Positions 9,583-17,601 of a DNA stretch of 53,952 nt are shown here, piece by piece. Below the pieces are notes generated by a model. The model was not told the DNA's origin. It did not search any database and saw nothing but the letters and a program-made list of their open reading frames with translations. Source of the stretch: Erysipelotrichaceae bacterium (lineage in GTDB: Bacteria > Bacillota_I > Bacilli_A > Erysipelotrichales > Erysipelotrichaceae); assembly GCA_017442805.1 (NCBI GenBank), contig JAFRZA010000023.1, positions 1 through 53,952 of the forward strand. Reading direction: 5' to 3'. Position numbers and translations under genes: made by a program. The first letter of the stretch is position 1, and each line of letters opens with the position of its first letter.

Positions 9583-10217
9583 TACTTTAAGCCCTCCTGA
9601 ATCTTGTTGACGGCTGCTTCGGTGCAGACCAGCGTATAGGTGTTAGCCAGTTCCAGACAGCTGACGCTTTCCGCAAACTCGAAGTTTGCTTCCGGCAGGT
9701 TTCTCATGCTCATCCAGGCGTTTTCCCAGTCTTCATCTTCATCGAAGACGAACAGGACCTTTCTGGTGAGTCCGAGATCCTTCATGATCTGAACGAACTG
9801 CTTGGTCTTGATTTCCTCAAGTTCGAACTTGTCGACGACCTTCAGAGTTCCCTCAGAGGCGAACGTTGACAGGTAGGACTTAAGAGCGAGTCTGGCAACC
9901 TTGCGGTTGATCTTGTAGCGATAGCTTCTCGGAGTAGGTCCGAAGACGATGCCGCCGCCTCTGAACTGCGGAGCTCTGGTGGAGCCCTGTCTGGCGCGGC
10001 CGGTGCCCTTCTGACGGTACGGCTTCTTGCCGCCGCCGGAAACTTCGCTGCGGTCCTTGGTGTCGTGAGTGCCCTGTCTTAATGATGCCTGCTGCATGAC
10101 AACGGCATCGAACATGGCCTGCTGATTCGGCTCAACACCGAAGACTGCTTCATTTAACTTAATGTCATGTAACTTTTCACCCTTCTGGTTAGTTACGGCA
10201 ACTTTCAATGCGGTCAT
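9582..10217 (-). CDS. rplD: Large-subunit ribosomal protein uL4
   Basis: 50S assembly protein whose loop reaches the exit tunnel; in Gammaproteobacteria it also represses the S10 operon. The tunnel loop with RPYRQKGTGRARQGSTRAPQ-type sequence (residues about 60-80) is diagnostic. Length 211 residues. It starts three bases after the rplC stop. In this lineage L4-mediated control is not established. Confidence 0.97.
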   Translation of the reverse strand: MTALKVAVTNQKGEKLHDIKLNEAVFGVEPNQQAMFDAVVMQQASLRQGTHDTKDRSEVSGGGKKPYRQKGTGRARQGSTRAPQFRGGGIVFGPTPRSYRYKINRKVARLALKSYLSTFASEGTLKVVDKFELEEIKTKQFVQIMKDLGLTRKVLFVFDEDEDWENAWMSMRNLPEANFEFAESVSCLELANTYTLVCTEAAVNKIQEGLK

Positions 10218-10220
10218 GTG

Positions 10221-10907
10221 TTATGCCTCCTCTTTGATTTCGTAGCTCAGCACATTGGCCGGTTCTACGTGCTTGACTGGCTTAACTGTGGTCTTGACAA
10301 CGACGACGCCCTTTCTGGGACCCGGTACGTTGCCCTTGATCAGCAAGCAGTTGTTTTCCATGTCAACCTTGACGATTTCGAGATTCTGGTTGGTCGTGGT
10401 GTAGACGCCTTCGTGGCCGGCCATCATCTTGCCCTTGTTGATGATGCCGTTGTTACGGCCGATGGTAGCGAATGAACCGGGGGTTCTGTGAACCGGGCCG
10501 GTACCGTGGGTAGCCAGCAGCATGTGCTGGTTGTTACGGTAAATGGCGCCCATGTAGCCCTTACCACGGCTGATGCCTTGAACGTCAACCTTGTCGCCTG
10601 CTTCGAACAGGTCAGCGCTGACGATGGCACCGACTTCCAGATCAGCCATCTCATCGCTTCTTACTTCGCGATAGAATCTCTTGGCTGCAGTGCCGGCCTT
10701 GCCGGCGTGGCCCTTGTTGGCCTTGGTGGCCTTGGAATCCTTGAGGTCTTCCATGCCGAGCTGTAAGGCAGCGTAGCCATCCTTCTCGACGGTCTTCTTC
10801 TGAGTAACGATGTTCGGTGTTACCTCAACAACAGTTACCGGAATGAGTGTCCCATCTTCAAGAAATACCTGCGTCATGCCAAGCTTTCTTCCCATTAAAC
10901 CTTTCAT
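10221..10907 (-). CDS. rplC: Large-subunit ribosomal protein uL3
   Basis: Early 50S assembly protein reaching the peptidyl transferase centre. MGRKLGMTQVFLEDGTLIPVT-like start and the loop GTGPVHRTPGSFATIG are typical. Length of 228 residues is slightly longer than the usual ~210 owing to the C-terminus. The start MKGLMGRK has a purine-rich SD 14 bases after rpsJ. Confidence 0.97.
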   Translation of the reverse strand: MKGLMGRKLGMTQVFLEDGTLIPVTVVEVTPNIVTQKKTVEKDGYAALQLGMEDLKDSKATKANKGHAGKAGTAAKRFYREVRSDEMADLEVGAIVSADLFEAGDKVDVQGISRGKGYMGAIYRNNQHMLLATHGTGPVHRTPGSFATIGRNNGIINKGKMMAGHEGVYTTTNQNLEIVKVDMENNCLLIKGNVPGPRKGVVVVKTTVKPVKHVEPANVLSYEIKEEA

Positions 10908-10921
10908 GATGTCATCTCCTC

Positions 10922-11233
10922 CTATAACTTGATAGTGATATCAACGCCGCTGGGCAGTTCCAGTCCGGTCAGAGCCGTGATGGTCTCAGTGGTGGCGCCG
11001 ATGATTTCGATCAGTCTCTTGTGAGTTCTGATTTCGAACTGCTCACGGGAATCCTTGTACTTGTGAGTAGCTCTGATGACCGTGACGACCTGCTTTTCGG
11101 TCGGCAGCGGTACGGGTCCGACAACCTTCTTGGCACCGTGATTCATGGCTGCCTCAACGATCTTGGCCGTTGCGGCGTCCAGTGAACGGTGTTCATAAGC
11201 CTTCAGACGAATTCTAACTGTGTTCTTTGCCAT
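10922..11233 (-). CDS. rpsJ: Small-subunit ribosomal protein uS10
   Basis: 30S head protein that also acts as NusE in antitermination complexes. [21 protein letters not shown] and [17 protein letters not shown] are diagnostic. Length 103 residues. It is the first gene of the supercluster; the GGAGG ribosome binding site lies at about 11241-11245, below a structured leader and two promoters. Confidence 0.98.
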   Translation of the reverse strand: MAKNTVRIRLKAYEHRSLDAATAKIVEAAMNHGAKKVVGPVPLPTEKQVVTVIRATHKYKDSREQFEIRTHKRLIEIIGATTETITALTGLELPSGVDITIKL

Positions 11234-11284
11234 GGATATTCCTCCTTAATTGCTGTATCTATTTCCATGATAGAATCCCGTTCG

Positions 11285-11344
11285 GTGCGAATTCCCCGGC
11301 TACACACCATGACAACGAATTCTAGTGTGCCGGCAACCTCGCAC
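11285..11344 (-). promoter_or_regulatory. Folded 5' leader of the S10 operon mRNA
   Basis: Between the proximal promoter and rpsJ the RNA can fold into a two-tier stem. The outer arms are 11339-11344 and 11285-11290 (GTGCGA/TCGCAC). The inner arms are 11325-11333 against 11296-11307: CCGG/CCGG, a three-base bulge, then a five-pair ACAC-type helix closing a 17-base loop. The ribosome binding site lies about 40 bases downstream, outside the stem. Ribosomal protein leaders are known for S10 operons in Bacillota; whether this matches a described family is unknown to me. Confidence 0.6.
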
Positions 11345-11365
11345 GTCCATACGGTCGCAACAATA

Positions 11366-11395
11366 ATTATATAGCAAAAAAGATGTCTGTTGCAA
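11366..11395 (-). promoter_or_regulatory. Proximal promoter (P2) of the S10 operon
   Basis: On the minus strand TTGCAA (11395-11390), an 18-base spacer and a perfect TATAAT (11371-11366). Transcription would begin near 11359, giving a leader of about 125 bases. The -35 box lies in the loop of the hairpin at 11376-11405. Confidence 0.65.
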
Positions 11396-11405
11396 CATCT
11401 TTTTT
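11376..11405 (-). terminator. Terminator-like hairpin between the two S10 promoters
   Basis: A perfect 11-base-pair inverted repeat: AAAAAAGATGT at 11376-11386 and its complement at 11395-11405, with an eight-base loop. On the minus strand it ends in six Us, as in an A/U-flanked intrinsic terminator. No minus-strand gene lies just upstream, so its target would be transcripts from the distal promoter P1. Confidence 0.6.
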
Positions 11406-11463
11406 AACTTTTTGCATTTTTCTGCGGAAAGCCCTTTCAGGGAATTTCCCGTTTACCTTACTT

Positions 11464-11491
11464 ATTATACCCGGCATTTTTCCGGTGTAAA
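11464..11491 (-). promoter_or_regulatory. Distal promoter (P1) of the S10 operon
   Basis: On the minus strand TTTACA (11491-11486), a 16-base spacer and TATAAT (11469-11464). The spacer itself holds two CCGG half sites separated by seven bases. A transcript would start near 11457, about 224 bases before rpsJ, and would run through a compound hairpin at 11426-11449 and the terminator-like hairpin. Confidence 0.6.
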
Positions 11492-11549
11492 GACCATTAT
11501 TCCATTATTCCCTCCTTGAGCAAAGTAATCACCCCGAAAGAAGGCGATA

Positions 11550-11558
11550 TGATAGAAT
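11550..11558 (+). promoter_or_regulatory. Extended -10 promoter of the DUF362 gene
   Basis: TG, one base, TAGAAT: an extended -10 element at 11550-11558, 30 bases before the start codon. No convincing -35 box is seen. Transcription would diverge from the S10 operon. Apart from the sites listed here I see nothing else in the 355-base gap 11234-11588. Confidence 0.4.
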
Positions 11559-11588
11559 AATCATGGAAATACCATGGAGGTAAGCACA

Positions 11589-12587
11589 ATGAAAAAAGCA
11601 GTACCGGGAACCGGCGGAGACCACTACGTTCCGATGAGCGAGCGCACCGGCGAACAGTCAGTTGTTTATTTCACCCGTGACCTGAGCCCTGAAGGACTCA
11701 TCAAGGCCTATGAAAAGGTCAGTCAGAAGATTACCGGCAAGACCGCCGTCAAGGTCCATACCGGCGAGCAGAACGGTCCCAACATCATCCCCAGAGAATG
11801 GGTGAAAGAGTTAATGGCCAAGGATCTTCCCGATGCCGTCATCGTGGAAACCAACACCTATTATGACGGTGACCGCTACACTACTCCGGCTCACCGCAAG
11901 GCCCTGGAAGTCAACGGCTGGACCTTTGCCCCCGTTGACATCATGGACGAAAAGGGTACGGCTCTTCTGCCCGTTGAGGGCGGCAAGTGGTTTACCGAGA
12001 TGTCGGTAGGCAAGAGCATGCCCACCTACCAGTCTCTGGTCACCCTCACCCACTTCAAGGGCCATGTTCAGGGCGGCTTCGGCGGCTCCAACAAGAACAT
12101 CGGCATCGGCTGCGCTGACGGCCGCATCGGCAAGAAGTGGATCCACTCCCACGGCAACACCCCGTTAGGCAAGTGGGCGGTCCGCAACGAGGAGCTGATG
12201 GAGAAGATCACCGAATCCACCAAGGCGACCATCGACTTCTTCGGCGAACACGTCACCTACGTCAACGTCATGCGCAACATGTCGGTATCCTGCGACTGCG
12301 AAGGTCTGGCTGCCGCTCCGGTAGTGACGCCCAATGTCGGTATCCTGGCTTCCACCGACATCCTGGCCGTTGACAGCGCCTGCGTCGACATCATCTTCGC
12401 GATGAGTGAAGCTGAGCACCATGACATGGTGGAACGGATCACCAGCCGCCACGGCCTAAGGCAGCTGTCCTACATGAAGGAGCTGGGCATGGGCAATGAC
12501 CGCTACGTGCTGATCGATCTGGACAATGACGAAGCCGAGATCACGGTAAACGACGCCGTAAGGGACCTCAAGCCCTTCGAAGGCTGA
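11589..12587 (+). CDS. DUF362-family protein without ferredoxin domain
   Basis: Belongs by sequence pattern to the DUF362 group of uncharacterised proteins, often found fused to or beside 4Fe-4S ferredoxins. Seen here: VKVHTGEQN near residue 65, a conserved THFKGHVQGGFGGSNKNIGIG segment, and a C-terminal half with SCDCEGLA. No CxxCxxCxxxC ferredoxin cluster is present. The start ATG at 11589 follows GGAGG by eight bases; an earlier ATG lies inside that SD. 332 residues, no signal peptide. Function is unknown; it is single in its transcription unit, ending in the terminator at 12601. Confidence 0.8.
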   Translation: MKKAVPGTGGDHYVPMSERTGEQSVVYFTRDLSPEGLIKAYEKVSQKITGKTAVKVHTGEQNGPNIIPREWVKELMAKDLPDAVIVETNTYYDGDRYTTPAHRKALEVNGWTFAPVDIMDEKGTALLPVEGGKWFTEMSVGKSMPTYQSLVTLTHFKGHVQGGFGGSNKNIGIGCADGRIGKKWIHSHGNTPLGKWAVRNEELMEKITESTKATIDFFGEHVTYVNVMRNMSVSCDCEGLAAAPVVTPNVGILASTDILAVDSACVDIIFAMSEAEHHDMVERITSRHGLRQLSYMKELGMGNDRYVLIDLDNDEAEITVNDAVRDLKPFEG

Positions 12588-12600
12588 TAATTGATCAGGC

Positions 12601-12629
12601 AAGGCTGACGATGTCAGCCTTTTTCTTTT
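12601..12629 (+). terminator. Intrinsic terminator after the DUF362 gene
   Basis: Nine-base-pair stem AAGGCTGAC/GTCAGCCTT with a three-base loop followed by TTTTCTTTT. Confidence 0.9.
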
Positions 12630-12657
12630 GGCCCGGTCAGGATAACGGGTATATAAT
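12628..12657 (+). promoter_or_regulatory. Promoter of the XRE-like gene
   Basis: TTGGCC (12628-12633), 18 bases, TATAAT (12652-12657). The -35 overlaps the end of the preceding terminator tail. It predicts a start near 12664 and therefore excludes the ATG at 12660 as the start codon. An imperfect inverted repeat CCCG...CGGG lies in the spacer. Confidence 0.6.
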
Positions 12658-12683
12658 TAATGTATACAGAGGGGGTAAGCTTA

Positions 12684-13247
12684 ATGTCATTCAATGATCT
12701 GCTCAGGGAAAGAAAGCTGTCCGTTTCCGCTCTTTCGCGCATCAGCGGCGTTTCCGCCGCCCTGATCAGCGACATCAGCCGGGGACAGGTCTCGCTGTTT
12801 GAAGCCAGCGGGCAGGACCTCTTCAACATTTCCCAGGCGCTGGATCTGACCATTGAGCAGCTGCTGCAGTGCGAAAGACTGCTGAGGCCCCGCTTTGAGA
12901 ATTTCCGCAAGGACTGCAAGAAACGGCTGAAGCTGCTGAAAGACCACGACTTCATAACCGACGTCATCAGCAGCAAGGACATTGAATTCTACATCAGTCA
13001 CAAATGGTATCCGGAAGCCTTCTACCTGCTGGCCATGCTGGATCTGGTCTGCACCAGAAACAACGTGATGCTCTACCCCGACTACAGAGAACTGCGCACC
13101 ATGCACCTCAGCGAGACCCTCTACCCCGATGAGGTGATCGCGCTGGCTGATTCCGTGAATTCCGACAGGCCGCTGTTTCAGGTCCGCCAGAACGCCCTGC
13201 CGGAGTTTCTGCGCTACAACATCGTGGAAGTCAGCATCGAAGACTGA
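12684..13247 (+). CDS. XRE-like helix-turn-helix protein with conserved C-terminal domain
   Basis: 187 residues. Residues about 4-60 read as a lambda-repressor-like HTH (LLRERKLSVSALSRISGVS, then ISDISRGQV), suggesting DNA binding. The remaining ~120 residues form an alpha-helical domain I do not recognise, with KWYPEAFYLLAMLDLVC and a tail PEFLRYNIVEV. The start was placed at 12684 because GAGGGGGT lies eight bases upstream and the promoter starts RNA downstream of the earlier ATG. Such proteins can be stand-alone regulators or antitoxin-like; no toxin gene lies next to it. Confidence 0.7.
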   Translation: MSFNDLLRERKLSVSALSRISGVSAALISDISRGQVSLFEASGQDLFNISQALDLTIEQLLQCERLLRPRFENFRKDCKKRLKLLKDHDFITDVISSKDIEFYISHKWYPEAFYLLAMLDLVCTRNNVMLYPDYRELRTMHLSETLYPDEVIALADSVNSDRPLFQVRQNALPEFLRYNIVEVSIED

Positions 13248-13271
13248 AGACAGCAGCCCGGCTGTCTTTTT
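13247..13271 (+). terminator. Intrinsic terminator after the XRE-like gene
   Basis: Stem AAGACAGC/GCTGTCTT with a six-base loop, then Ts. It begins at the stop codon itself. Confidence 0.85.
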
Positions 13272-13292
13272 CATTGGACAGGAGGCGGACAA

Positions 13293-13349
13293 TGGACTAA
13301 TTCGACACTTTTTACTATAATTATTTAAGAAAACGTCCCCTGAGGGGAC
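13293..13349 (+). promoter_or_regulatory. Promoter and 5' UTR hairpin of the large secreted protein gene
   Basis: TGGACT (13293-13298), 17 bases, TATAAT (13316-13321). Just after the predicted start (near 13328) is a strong six-base-pair hairpin GTCCCC-TGA-GGGGAC (13335-13349) with no U tract, so it is not a terminator; it may protect the 5' end of the long mRNA. Confidence 0.6.
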
Positions 13350-13383
13350 AATCAGATAAATACCATATCAGGAGGTTTTAGTT

Positions 13384-16300
13384 ATGAAGAATAAGCTTTT
13401 GCGCATTCTGCTGGCTGTCGTACTGATGTGCGGAATCATCCCTGACAGACTGCAGACCGTTCAGGCAGACGCCATCATTCACACCATCACAGCCGGTTAT
13501 GATACCAAAGCGGTCGCCGTGCGATACGACATGACCTGCGCTGAGATTTCCAGAGCTTTCAGATCAGCTCTTGACGACAGCTATCTGGCCACCGGGACCC
13601 ATTATGACAGGTCCTGCTGTTATCTGGTATACCGGGACTCTGACGGGGTATTCAAATCCCTGAACAGTTCCACAGCATACCCGGATAACAGTCATGAGTA
13701 TTATTTCGTGATCAACATTGAAGAGAACAGCGGTTATGCCTTTGACACCGAATACAGTTATTCGGGGAAGATCAACAACTCGACGGCCGACTACACGTTA
13801 TGGTACAGCGGTTCTCCCAGTGCCACGGGATCGATCGATGTCTATCGCCGGGTGTATCCTTCATATAACAGTTTCGTTGCCGAGATCACCCTGTCTCCTT
13901 ACCGCATCAAGATTCAGAAAGACAGCAGCGGACAGGTAGTGGCAACGGTCTTTGGCAGTGATCAGTCTCTGAGCTGGACCATCAGCGGCAGCACCAGCCC
14001 CTCCACCAGTGTCAGCAACGGCTGGATTTATGTCGGTCCCGACGAAACTGCCGAAACCTTTACCGTCAGGGCCACTTCAACTTTCAACGCCAATGTCTAC
14101 GATGAAGTCGAAGTCTATGTTTCCGACAGCCCGGTAACCATCAGTTCAATAACCCTTACACCAGACGGAGTAAACCGTGTAACTGCCGGCGGCAGTTATC
14201 TGAAGATCAATGCCACAGTCAACGGTACACAGCTGCCTGATTTCATCTGGGGCCTTTCCGGCAACACCAGCGCCAAGACAAAGATTTACGATTATGGTGA
14301 ATACGTCTATCTGTACGCCAACATTGATGAAACGGCTGACTTCGTATACGTGAGCTGTCAGTCCCTGCACAATCCCGGCATCACTGCGGAATTACTGATC
14401 TACATTGATCCGCCAGCGACGATCAGCGAGATAACCATTGACTTTGACAACAACATCATACTGAATGACACCGATACGGGCAGCGTTTTCCACAACAGCC
14501 TCATGTCAGCCCTGCAAAACGCCACGCTGAGCAGTGGAATTCACCTGGATCTGGGCTACTGTGATCTGGTCTATGCCGATCCGGAAAACCCGGACACATT
14601 CTGCCGCGCCGAAATGAGCAGTACCCTGAGCAGGGCAAATGACTACTACATCTGGCTCAACATTGAAGAAAACAACGGCTACTGGTGGGATCCGGACAGC
14701 ATCCCGTCTGTTACCGTTAACAACCAGACACCGAATTACGTCAAATGGTATTCCGCCACCGCATCCGGATCGCTTGACGTTTATGTAAAGGCGTATTTTG
14801 AAGATGAAATTCCCGATGCCACGGTAACCTTCGACGCCAACGGCGGAAGCGGAACCATGAATCCGGTACCGGTAAAGACCGGCAAGAACTACGCCATCCC
14901 GGAATGCCGATTCACTGCTCCCTCAGGATACATCTTCGACTACTGGTACACTGCCGCCTATCCTGACTTGAGACTGGTTTCCGGAGACAGCGTTCCCGTT
15001 CCCGGTGACATGACCTTGAAGGCCATCTGGCGTCAGAAGATCTACGCGGCTGAGATTCACCAGATTACCACCAAGTACCTGCCGGTAGGCTATTACCACA
15101 CTGAAGGCTATCTGGGCGGCTTCGAAGTTGAAAACACCGGCGATTACACCCTTTTCTGCAACGGCGCCAGTTTCTGGGTCACTGATACCGACCACTTCCA
15201 CCTGTACTTCGCCTCCGTTCCCGGCAATATCAGCCCGGGCGACTATACGACCACGATCGGTGTATATGCCAATGCCGATCTGCCGGCCGGTTCCTACACG
15301 ACTCAGATCGTCTTCCAGGATGAAGATGAGTTCCTTGATCCCATCAGCATCACCGTATCAGTCCTTGTCTATGATGAAGACCACTGCATCGTCAGTTTCA
15401 ACAACATGGCTGTCGGCGATCCCATCGAGCCGATCATGGTACCCAAGGGAATTTCCTTCGGCGAAGCCAAGAGCAAAGACTATTGGCCCTGGCCGTCTTA
15501 CGAAGGTTATGTTTTCGATGAGTGGTATTATGATCCTGGCTGTGAAGATTTCACCTACGCTGATGAGACCATTGATGAAAACCTGACTCTGTATGCCAAG
15601 TGGTATTACTGTCTTGATGAGTTTGACTTCAACCTGTATGCGGGTGATCCCCAGCCCGGCGACCATTATTACGATTTTTTGGGCATCAGCGCCGAGCATC
15701 CCATGATTCGCGTGGCCTCAGCTGCCTGGAAAACGCTTGAAGGAGGAACCTGGAAAGACTTCACAGGAACCTTTGAAAACGGCAAAACCTATTACATAAT
15801 GGTCAAGCTGGAGGCAAGAATTGATGACTATCTCTTCGACTACAACAGCAATATCGACTTCCTGCGCTATCGGTTCATTACCCTCAACAACCGCGATGTC
15901 GCTGAGGGAACCAAATACGGGTTCTATTCGGACAGACACTATCTGAATCTCTATCTGCCCTACACCGTTACCGACGCGCCTGATCTGGTACTGCAGCAGA
16001 TGAGCACTGACGGCATCACCTATTCCTGGAGCGCCGTAGAAGGCTACAGCAAGTACGAACTCTACCGCAACGGCACCAAGATCAAGACCGTTACCGGCAC
16101 CTCCTATACCGACAACGTCGGCCGCACCATGGGCAGCTGGTACACCTACAAGGTCAGAGGCGTCAACGGTTCCAAGCGTACGGATTTCTCAGAAGAAGAG
16201 ACCGTGCTGTACAACCCCTTCGTCGATGTCTCCCCGGTCAGCGACTACTTCACCTACGTCGCCTGGGCTTACAACAGTGAGATCGTCAACGGCCTCACCT

Positions 16301-16755
16301 CTGATCACACCCGCTTCGATCTGCTGGGCAAGTGCACCAGGACCCAGTTCTGCATCATGCTCTGGAGGATGGCCGGCAAGCCGTCTACCACCGGCATGAG
16401 CTGTCCGTTCACCGATCTCGGCAGCGTTTCCACGAATAACAAAAAGGGCATCATCTGGTGCTACAACAAGGGCATCGTCAACGGCACTTCCGCCACGACC
16501 TTCAACCCCAGCGGCGACATCACCAGAGCCCAGCTGGCCATCATGTTATGGAAGATGGCGGGCAAACCCAAGACCACCGGCATGAGCTGTCCGTTCACCG
16601 ACCTCGATGAATTGACTTCCAATAACAAAAAAGCAGTCATCTGGTGCTACAACAAGGGCATGATTCCCAGCATCACCGGCACTCTCTTCGAGCCCAAAAC
16701 CAAGGGCACGCGAGCGCTGCTGACGGAAATGCTGTACGGCTATGCTCATAACTAG
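13384..16755 (+). CDS. Large secreted multidomain protein with SLH-like C-terminal repeats
   Basis: 1123 residues with an N-terminal signal peptide (MKNKLLRILLAVVL... cut near VQA-DA, residue 29). A module of about 130 residues occurs at about 30-165 and again at about 345-485, each with an NIEENxGY motif; a more diverged copy lies at about 745-860. Between them are Ig-like (BIg2-like) stretches. Two InlB-type beta-repeats (TFDANGGSGTM ... LKAIW; VFDEWYYDPG ... LYAKW) follow, then a fibronectin-III-like unit (ITYSWSAVEGYSKYELYRNG). The end has three ~60-residue SLH-like repeats (ITRAQLAIMLWKMAGKP). Probably cell-wall associated, an adhesin or surface-layer-like protein; no enzyme domain is seen. 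SD AGGAGG at 13370. Confidence 0.75.
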   Translation: MKNKLLRILLAVVLMCGIIPDRLQTVQADAIIHTITAGYDTKAVAVRYDMTCAEISRAFRSALDDSYLATGTHYDRSCCYLVYRDSDGVFKSLNSSTAYPDNSHEYYFVINIEENSGYAFDTEYSYSGKINNSTADYTLWYSGSPSATGSIDVYRRVYPSYNSFVAEITLSPYRIKIQKDSSGQVVATVFGSDQSLSWTISGSTSPSTSVSNGWIYVGPDETAETFTVRATSTFNANVYDEVEVYVSDSPVTISSITLTPDGVNRVTAGGSYLKINATVNGTQLPDFIWGLSGNTSAKTKIYDYGEYVYLYANIDETADFVYVSCQSLHNPGITAELLIYIDPPATISEITIDFDNNIILNDTDTGSVFHNSLMSALQNATLSSGIHLDLGYCDLVYADPENPDTFCRAEMSSTLSRANDYYIWLNIEENNGYWWDPDSIPSVTVNNQTPNYVKWYSATASGSLDVYVKAYFEDEIPDATVTFDANGGSGTMNPVPVKTGKNYAIPECRFTAPSGYIFDYWYTAAYPDLRLVSGDSVPVPGDMTLKAIWRQKIYAAEIHQITTKYLPVGYYHTEGYLGGFEVENTGDYTLFCNGASFWVTDTDHFHLYFASVPGNISPGDYTTTIGVYANADLPAGSYTTQIVFQDEDEFLDPISITVSVLVYDEDHCIVSFNNMAVGDPIEPIMVPKGISFGEAKSKDYWPWPSYEGYVFDEWYYDPGCEDFTYADETIDENLTLYAKWYYCLDEFDFNLYAGDPQPGDHYYDFLGISAEHPMIRVASAAWKTLEGGTWKDFTGTFENGKTYYIMVKLEARIDDYLFDYNSNIDFLRYRFITLNNRDVAEGTKYGFYSDRHYLNLYLPYTVTDAPDLVLQQMSTDGITYSWSAVEGYSKYELYRNGTKIKTVTGTSYTDNVGRTMGSWYTYKVRGVNGSKRTDFSEEETVLYNPFVDVSPVSDYFTYVAWAYNSEIVNGLTSDHTRFDLLGKCTRTQFCIMLWRMAGKPSTTGMSCPFTDLGSVSTNNKKGIIWCYNKGIVNGTSATTFNPSGDITRAQLAIMLWKMAGKPKTTGMSCPFTDLDELTSNNKKAVIWCYNKGMIPSITGTLFEPKTKGTRALLTEMLYGYAHN
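16387..16601 (+). repeat. Tandem coding repeat within the SLH-like region
   Basis: An identical 29-base stretch occurs at 16387-16415 and 16573-16601, 186 bases (62 codons) apart, encoding TTGMSCPFT. A second shared stretch (CTGGTGCTACAACAAGGGCAT) recurs at the same spacing. This indicates recent duplication or conversion between two SLH-like repeats. Confidence 0.8.
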
Positions 16756-16775
16756 GCATTATCCTGACGACACAA

Positions 16776-16801
16776 AAAGGCTCTCCGCACGGAGAGCCTT
16801 T
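16776..16801. terminator. Bidirectional terminator between convergent genes
   Basis: Eleven-base-pair stem AAAGGCTCTCC/GGAGAGCCTTT around GCAC. It carries A and T runs on both sides and serves the secreted protein gene (plus) and the TraX-like gene (minus). Confidence 0.9.
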
Positions 16802-16820
16802 CATTATCAGCAATGTTCCT

Positions 16821-17564
16821 TCATATTCCGAAGATAAGTCTTCTCAGCAGCCAGATGGCCAGCAGGTGAGCCGGATAGAAGATGTAAGGCACGGCGGTCT
16901 TCATCTTTCCCCGGCTGCCGTCAAAGCGCCAGATCAGCAGAAGGGCGATTACGGCCGGAAGTTCCGACCAGGAATAAACAACGCACAGCCAGATGATCCC
17001 CGCCAGCACGCCGAGGGGAAACAGTTTCTCATCATTGCGGAAGAGGTACATCAGCGCGATCAGCAGCACTCCGCCTTCAGCGTAGTCGCAGCTGATCAGA
17101 TGAGCCGTCATCATGAACCCGCCGACGGTCAGAAGGCTCAGGATCACCCGATAAGGCATTTTCAGGATCTCCCACAGTTCCAGTAATCCCATGGCCAGAA
17201 ACCCCAGCAGCAGGGTAAAGCCGACATTCTGATAACCAAATTCCAGGACGCTGTTCTCAAAGGCCAGGTCAAAGGGTATCTCGCTGGCCAGAGCGAAGAG
17301 TGTCAGCCTCAGCAGATACCGGCGGCGGCTGCGGGTCTTCTGAAAGCCGGTGACCAAAAGAAAGCAGAACAGCGGAAAAGCCAGCCTTCCCGCCGTCCGC
17401 ATCAGGCTGTAGGCGTCCAGCCATCCGTGACGGGCAAAGACCGGACCGTAGAAGCCATACGCCAGATGATCGGTCAGCATGGTGAGCAGGGCGATCTGCT
17501 TCAGCGCTCCGCCGGAAAGATCGCGCTCACCGCCGCTCATGATGTTGTCATTCAGAATGATCAC
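16821..17564 (-). CDS. TraX-family integral membrane protein
   Basis: About 247 residues with eight or so hydrophobic segments. The N-terminal LKQIALLTMLTDHLAYG, RLAFPLFCFLLVTGF and a C-terminal YIFYPAHLLAIWLLR match the TraX family, named for the F-pilin N-acetylase but widespread in Bacillota with unknown substrates; acyl transfer at the membrane is a guess. The start is uncertain. The GTG at 17564 overlaps the SD-like GGGAG, while a start eight bases later would be CTG, and the first ATG (17540) has no SD. A GC-rich hairpin lies directly upstream. Confidence 0.75.
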   Translation of the reverse strand: MIILNDNIMSGGERDLSGGALKQIALLTMLTDHLAYGFYGPVFARHGWLDAYSLMRTAGRLAFPLFCFLLVTGFQKTRSRRRYLLRLTLFALASEIPFDLAFENSVLEFGYQNVGFTLLLGFLAMGLLELWEILKMPYRVILSLLTVGGFMMTAHLISCDYAEGGVLLIALMYLFRNDEKLFPLGVLAGIIWLCVVYSWSELPAVIALLLIWRFDGSRGKMKTAVPYIFYPAHLLAIWLLRRLIFGI

Positions 17565-17575
17565 TCCCTGAACAA

Positions 17576-17594
17576 AGGGCCGCCCCGCGGCCCT
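17576..17594 (-). terminator. GC-rich hairpin after the small membrane protein gene
   Basis: Eight-base-pair stem AGGGCCGC/GCGGCCCT. On the minus strand the tail is only TTTGTT, so termination may be partial and allow expression of the TraX-like gene downstream. Confidence 0.6.
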
Positions 17595-17601
17595 GTTTTT
17601 T

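Noticed and set aside
11376..11405. Terminator for a plus-strand transcript
   Set aside because: No plus-strand gene lies upstream; any such transcript would be antisense to rpsJ, for which I see no promoter.
16821..17564. Conjugation (pilin acetylation) role for the TraX-like protein
   Set aside because: No conjugation genes are in the window and chromosomal TraX-like proteins are common.
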